From: Symbiodinium natans
Lineage: Eukaryota > Sar > Dinophyceae > Suessiales > Symbiodiniaceae
DNA: 43,835 nt
Direction of reading: 5' to 3'
NCBI GenBank assembly: GCA_905221605.1
Contig: CAJNDS010000997.1
Location: 1-43,835, forward strand
Positions within the stretch are counted from its first letter, which is position 1, and each line of letters opens with the position of its first letter. The notes beneath the pieces were generated by a model. That model had not been told where the DNA came from and ran no database searches. It worked only from the letters and a program-made list of their open reading frames with translations. A program made the position numbers and the translations under genes. Shown in pieces: positions 40,605-43,835 of the stretch.

Positions 40605-42536
40605 TTCAGTGCTTCAGGGCTTTGCAGTAAAAAACGAGGTTGGGTTCTCTTACTGTTGTTTTACGTTCTTTGATGCATGCAGCGTTTAACCCAGCAAGTT
40701 CTCAGGGAGCATCCGTAGCCTGAACCGCCTCCGTCGTGGAGCTTGTTCTTAGGCGGCTCTGAAGCAGCTACCGTTAACGCCAGTTGAAGTGCGCCAGTTG
40801 AAGTATTGTCAGCGTTCTCAAGGCCTTTGGATAGATTTAACCTTTCCCATGTACGATTTTGGCCGGTCCCATGAATCCAGAAGACCAGCAGGTGAAACGC
40901 TATCGCAGTGAAGGCGAGTCGCTGGCAAGGCCTTTTCTCTTATTCAATCTCTAGGCTCACTGTAACTCACTGTGTTCATGTGGCTCTGCGTTGGAGCCCG
41001 GAGTACATGCAGTACTTGTCCGTTTCGTACACGTCAGATGCAGCACAGAAAGTATGGTGTATCATGGCTTCTGACCCTTCAGGTCCTTCTACCGCAACAC
41101 AGAAGAGGAGGAGGAGCAGCAGGCAGCGTCCTGTTTTCATGGGCTGCCATATAATCATGTCGCACAACCAAAGCCATGCAGACTCATATGCTCAGAAGTT
41201 GTTCCCAACATGCCTTGATTCCTGCCAAGAAGTCAGGCCCGCCGGATGCTGCGGCGTTTGGAAGAACGACGGAGTCGCGCACAGTCTCGCTCGAGGCTGG
41301 TGGAAAAATGTCTCTCTCCACATCAAAAACTCCCTTTCTGGGCCGAGCTCAGGCCCAGTACTGCAGCGCCATCAGCAGAAGCCTCACCGCTTCAGCGAGG
41401 TGGGCAGCTGCATGCTTCCGTTTTTCCGGCTTTGAGGGCGTATCATTCTGCTTTCGTGGGTAAGTCGGAGGCATTCAAAGACTATTATTTGCTTACCTTG
41501 CAACAGCTGAAAGGGCTTCAATACTCAGCCCACGCCGGCACATTTGACAGAGTCGCAGCCCTGTATCGCAAAGTTAGTATAGACCACCATGACCACTTCA
41601 TGAGGATCTGTGTCCAGAAGCCAGAAGCTGGCGAAGTAGCTTTGTGCGCAGGGTCTAACACATGGGAGGCACGAACTTGACTCTTCGTGCTTCGTAAGCC
41701 GTCTAGAACGTTGTGTCATGGCCCCATATATGCGAAGCAACGGCTTCCTCGGCGAAGGACTGATGCGATCCACCAGCTTGGCCAGCTTTTCGGCGCAGGG
41801 CTTAGATGTGTGCACACGGAAGGCAGGAAGGGGGCAATGTGACTGAGTACGTGCGCCACCGTTCGTGCACGCGGAGGGGCAGCCGCGCGTCCGACCTTGG
41901 TCCGTCCAGGGCAATTAATTTGACGACGGGGGGTTGGGAGGGCGTCGGACAAGCACTCCGTCACTTCGGAGTCAGAACTTCATTTCTGGCTTTCCAGTGT
42001 CCCTTCATTCTGGCACTGTTTGATGTCGCATGCGTCGCACAAGTGTCGCACAGACAGGCGCAGGCTTGAAGGGGGTGCTGATACTACAGCTAACCTGTTG
42101 CCTGCGTCCCACGTGCCGGAAGTGAGTTCTGTTACCAATAGCGCCAGCTGTCTGTGTGGTCAGCACTGAAGTCCGGACAACTGAAATTCGCTGGAATCCC
42201 ATGTTAAGCATGTCAGGTGCAGTTGTTCGGGGTTAGATGGGGGAATATTTTGCTATGCGCTGAACAGTTCGTTTGATCCGCGACTCTGTGAGGATATGCT
42301 CTCCTCACCTTGCTAGGCTTGGTCGCCACAGCGCCGCGTGGGGCTCGCCGTGGATGTGACAACAGAAGGCATCTGTCACTTGAGTTGTTAGCCAAGGCAA
42401 ATTTCATGGTAACAGAAGATGCATGAAGTTTCTGCCAGCCTTGACGATGGCAGGATTTGCGTCTGAAGGGATGCCACTTTAGGCTGTTTTCCCGCCCATT
42501 CTGCAAAGCAACTGGGCTTGACTTCAGAAGCCAACA
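40605..42536. other. no supportable gene
   Basis: Frames at 41176-41463 and 41246-41680 overlap on the same strand and neither carries a recognisable motif. One could be an exon, but I cannot choose between them. Confidence 0.3.
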
Positions 42537-42573
42537 TGCGCAATGATGTAAGCCATGCGCAATGATGTAAGCC
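42537..42573. repeat. 19-bp tandem duplication
   Basis: GCGCAATGATGTAAGC occurs twice in direct tandem with a period of 19 bases. Confidence 0.85.
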
Positions 42574-42717
42574 GAAAACATGCAAGGACAGACAACCACA
42601 ATTTATGGGTCAAGAAATATCACTTTCACAAGCTTCACGAAGGCAAGACATTTCAAATTATGATATCAATATTCTTGTAAACAGGATTCATTGGAGGAGT
42701 GCTGGATGTTATATTGA

Positions 42718-42870
42718 AAAATAACGTGCAAAGAACGTAACAAAAACATGAATAGGCTTTTTGGGAAAACGTTGAAGAAACGTGAAAAAACGATGGAAAA
42801 AACGTGCCAAAAAGGTGTAGAAGTGTGAAAACAGGTGCAAAACGTGGAACAAACGTGAAACAAGGCACAA
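42718..42870. repeat. degenerate AAACGTGAA tract
   Basis: About ten imperfect units of AAACGTG plus A-rich spacer. It marks the beginning of rising AT content towards the window's end. Confidence 0.55.
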
Positions 42871-42994
42871 AAATCTCGTTTTGTTTACATTTACGCTTTT
42901 TTCACGTTTTAGGAAGCACGATTTGTTTATTTCTTTCATGTGAATTTGCAAATTGATCGGTGAATTCGATATTAAATTAGGTACATGATTTTGT

Positions 42995-43047
42995 GGGGTA
43001 TACGAAAATAGGGGTCCCAAAAATGAAGGATGTCCTTAAAATAAGGT
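42995..43047 (+). mobile_element. introner-like short TIR element, copy F (partial)
   Basis: GGGGTATACGAAAATAGGGG followed by TCCC and GTCCTTA modules matches one end of the family (compare the reverse complement of copy B's right end). The other end is missing or too diverged. The copy lies just before the AT-rich segment. Confidence 0.4.
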
Positions 43048-43049
43048 AT

Positions 43050-43835
43050 TCTAATATCATAAATCTCTATTTAATCATTAATTTGGAAAAAATACGAATA
43101 AGAGAGATGATTGGAGACAGATAAATATATATATATATGATGATCATGAGAGAGATACATCAAAAAAAAAAGGGAGAATAGTACTACAATTATATATAAA
43201 GAAAATATGGATATGATAATGGATGATTAGATATTTTCGATTGATAAAATCCAAAAAACCTATATTTCTTTTTCTAAATTGGAAAGAGTTTGATAATATC
43301 TCGATTCTAATTTCTTCTATCATAATGATTTCTAATCTAAAAGGAAATTCTGAATATATATATATATATTGAAATGATCTAAGAAAAGTTTTCAAAAAAT
43401 ATAAATAAAAAAATTTCATGATTCTTCGGGATATTCTATTTAAATCGAATTCATTTCATTAAAATTATTTTGATATAAAATAGGATATTCTTTTAAATAG
43501 AAATAAATCATTTGCTTGATAGAAGATTATTAGATTATTTTTTTGAATTGAAAGATTTCTTATTGGGGATGAATCTATTTTCTAAGATAAAGGAATTTAT
43601 TTTTCTTGGAGATGGATTCTTCTTCTGGATATTTCATTTAGGAAATTTATTTTTCTTGGAGATGGATTCTTCTTCTGGATATTTCAATTTTAAATTTATC
43701 CTATATTTTCTATTTTCGAAAATATTGAGTTTATATTTTTTTTCAATTTTCTTATATTTCATTCTATGGGAGAGAGATTTTTGGGAGGATGAAAGAAATT
43801 TCTAGGTCAATTATTATTATTGATAATATATCGTT
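43050..43835. other. abruptly AT-rich terminal segment
   Basis: Composition switches from roughly balanced to strongly AT-rich, with TA runs (43124-43138, 43354-43370), no GC-rich islands and no dinoflagellate-type features. Open frames on both strands (43144-43419 minus, 43512-43805 plus) are Phe/Ile/Leu/Lys-rich by composition and resemble no protein I know. The texture resembles plastid or mitochondrial intergenic DNA. It could be an organelle insertion, foreign DNA or an assembly join. Confidence 0.5.
43594..43686 (+). repeat. 50-bp direct duplication
   Basis: AATTTATTTTTCTTGGAGAT and the following 23 bases (to GGATATTTCA) occur at 43594-43636 and again at 43644-43686. The two copies are essentially identical over 43 bases with period 50. 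Because 50 is not a multiple of 3, the duplication is not codon-preserving. Confidence 0.9.

Noticed and set aside
43512-43805. 97-residue Phe/Leu-rich frame suggesting a membrane protein
   Set aside because: Its hydrophobicity follows from extreme AT content, and the 50-bp duplication shifts its frame, which argues against coding function.

Overview
The window looks like nuclear DNA from a dinoflagellate, most likely one of the Suessiales/Symbiodiniaceae. Four things point there. (i) Three head-to-tail copies of the 15-nt relic of the dinoflagellate trans-spliced leader (CCATTTTGGCTCAAG) lie at 7567-7611. (ii) Recognisable exons can only be joined with a mix of GT, GC and GA donors and AG|G acceptors. 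(iii) Arabidopsis-type TTTAGGG telomere-like tracts are scattered through the window. (iv) The protein families (perfectly regular RCC1-like repeats, RAP/FASTK-type helical repeats, PPR) are typical of the group. Coding density is low, and most strong calls are on the + strand.

Layout. 1-3.6 kb: G/C-run and telomere-like DNA surrounding an intronless RCC1-like gene with an N-terminal ubiquitin-like segment. 3.6-7.1 kb: nothing recognisable except one short TIR element. 7.1-11.6 kb: a retrotransposon island with the leader relics, a frameshifted ORF, an intact LINE ORF1, a broken ORF2 endonuclease start, an acidic frameshifted ORF and large GA microsatellites. 14.9-15.9 kb: a decayed RAP/FASTK-like repeat gene with three in-frame stops. 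17.4-24.0 kb: a catechol O-methyltransferase-like (COMT) gene rebuilt from short exons. Its largest intron holds, on the same strand, a second gene at 19.68-22.41 kb that fuses an RsmF-type rRNA m5C methyltransferase to a tract of about eight PPR motifs.

The single intron of the fusion gene (20816-20925) is a short element with imperfect terminal inverted repeats. Related copies lie outside recognised genes at 5.8, 13.9, 39.8 and 43.0 kb, with a weaker one at 16.5 kb. This is what an introner family would look like. 24.3-31.3 kb: a series of plausible short exons of unidentified intron-rich genes. 32.8-33.3 kb: two TTTAGGG blocks enclosing a 7-copy ~21-bp array. 36.8-37.3 kb: the terminal exon of a DUF218/YdcF-like protein. 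38.8-38.9 kb: a GC-rich 9-bp minisatellite. 40.06-40.60 kb: two plausible exons. From about 43.05 kb to the end, composition switches abruptly to very AT-rich DNA with a 50-bp direct duplication, possibly organelle-derived, foreign or an assembly join.

All homology statements come from motif recognition by eye. No search was run, and exon boundaries are inferred from reading frame plus splice-site pattern.
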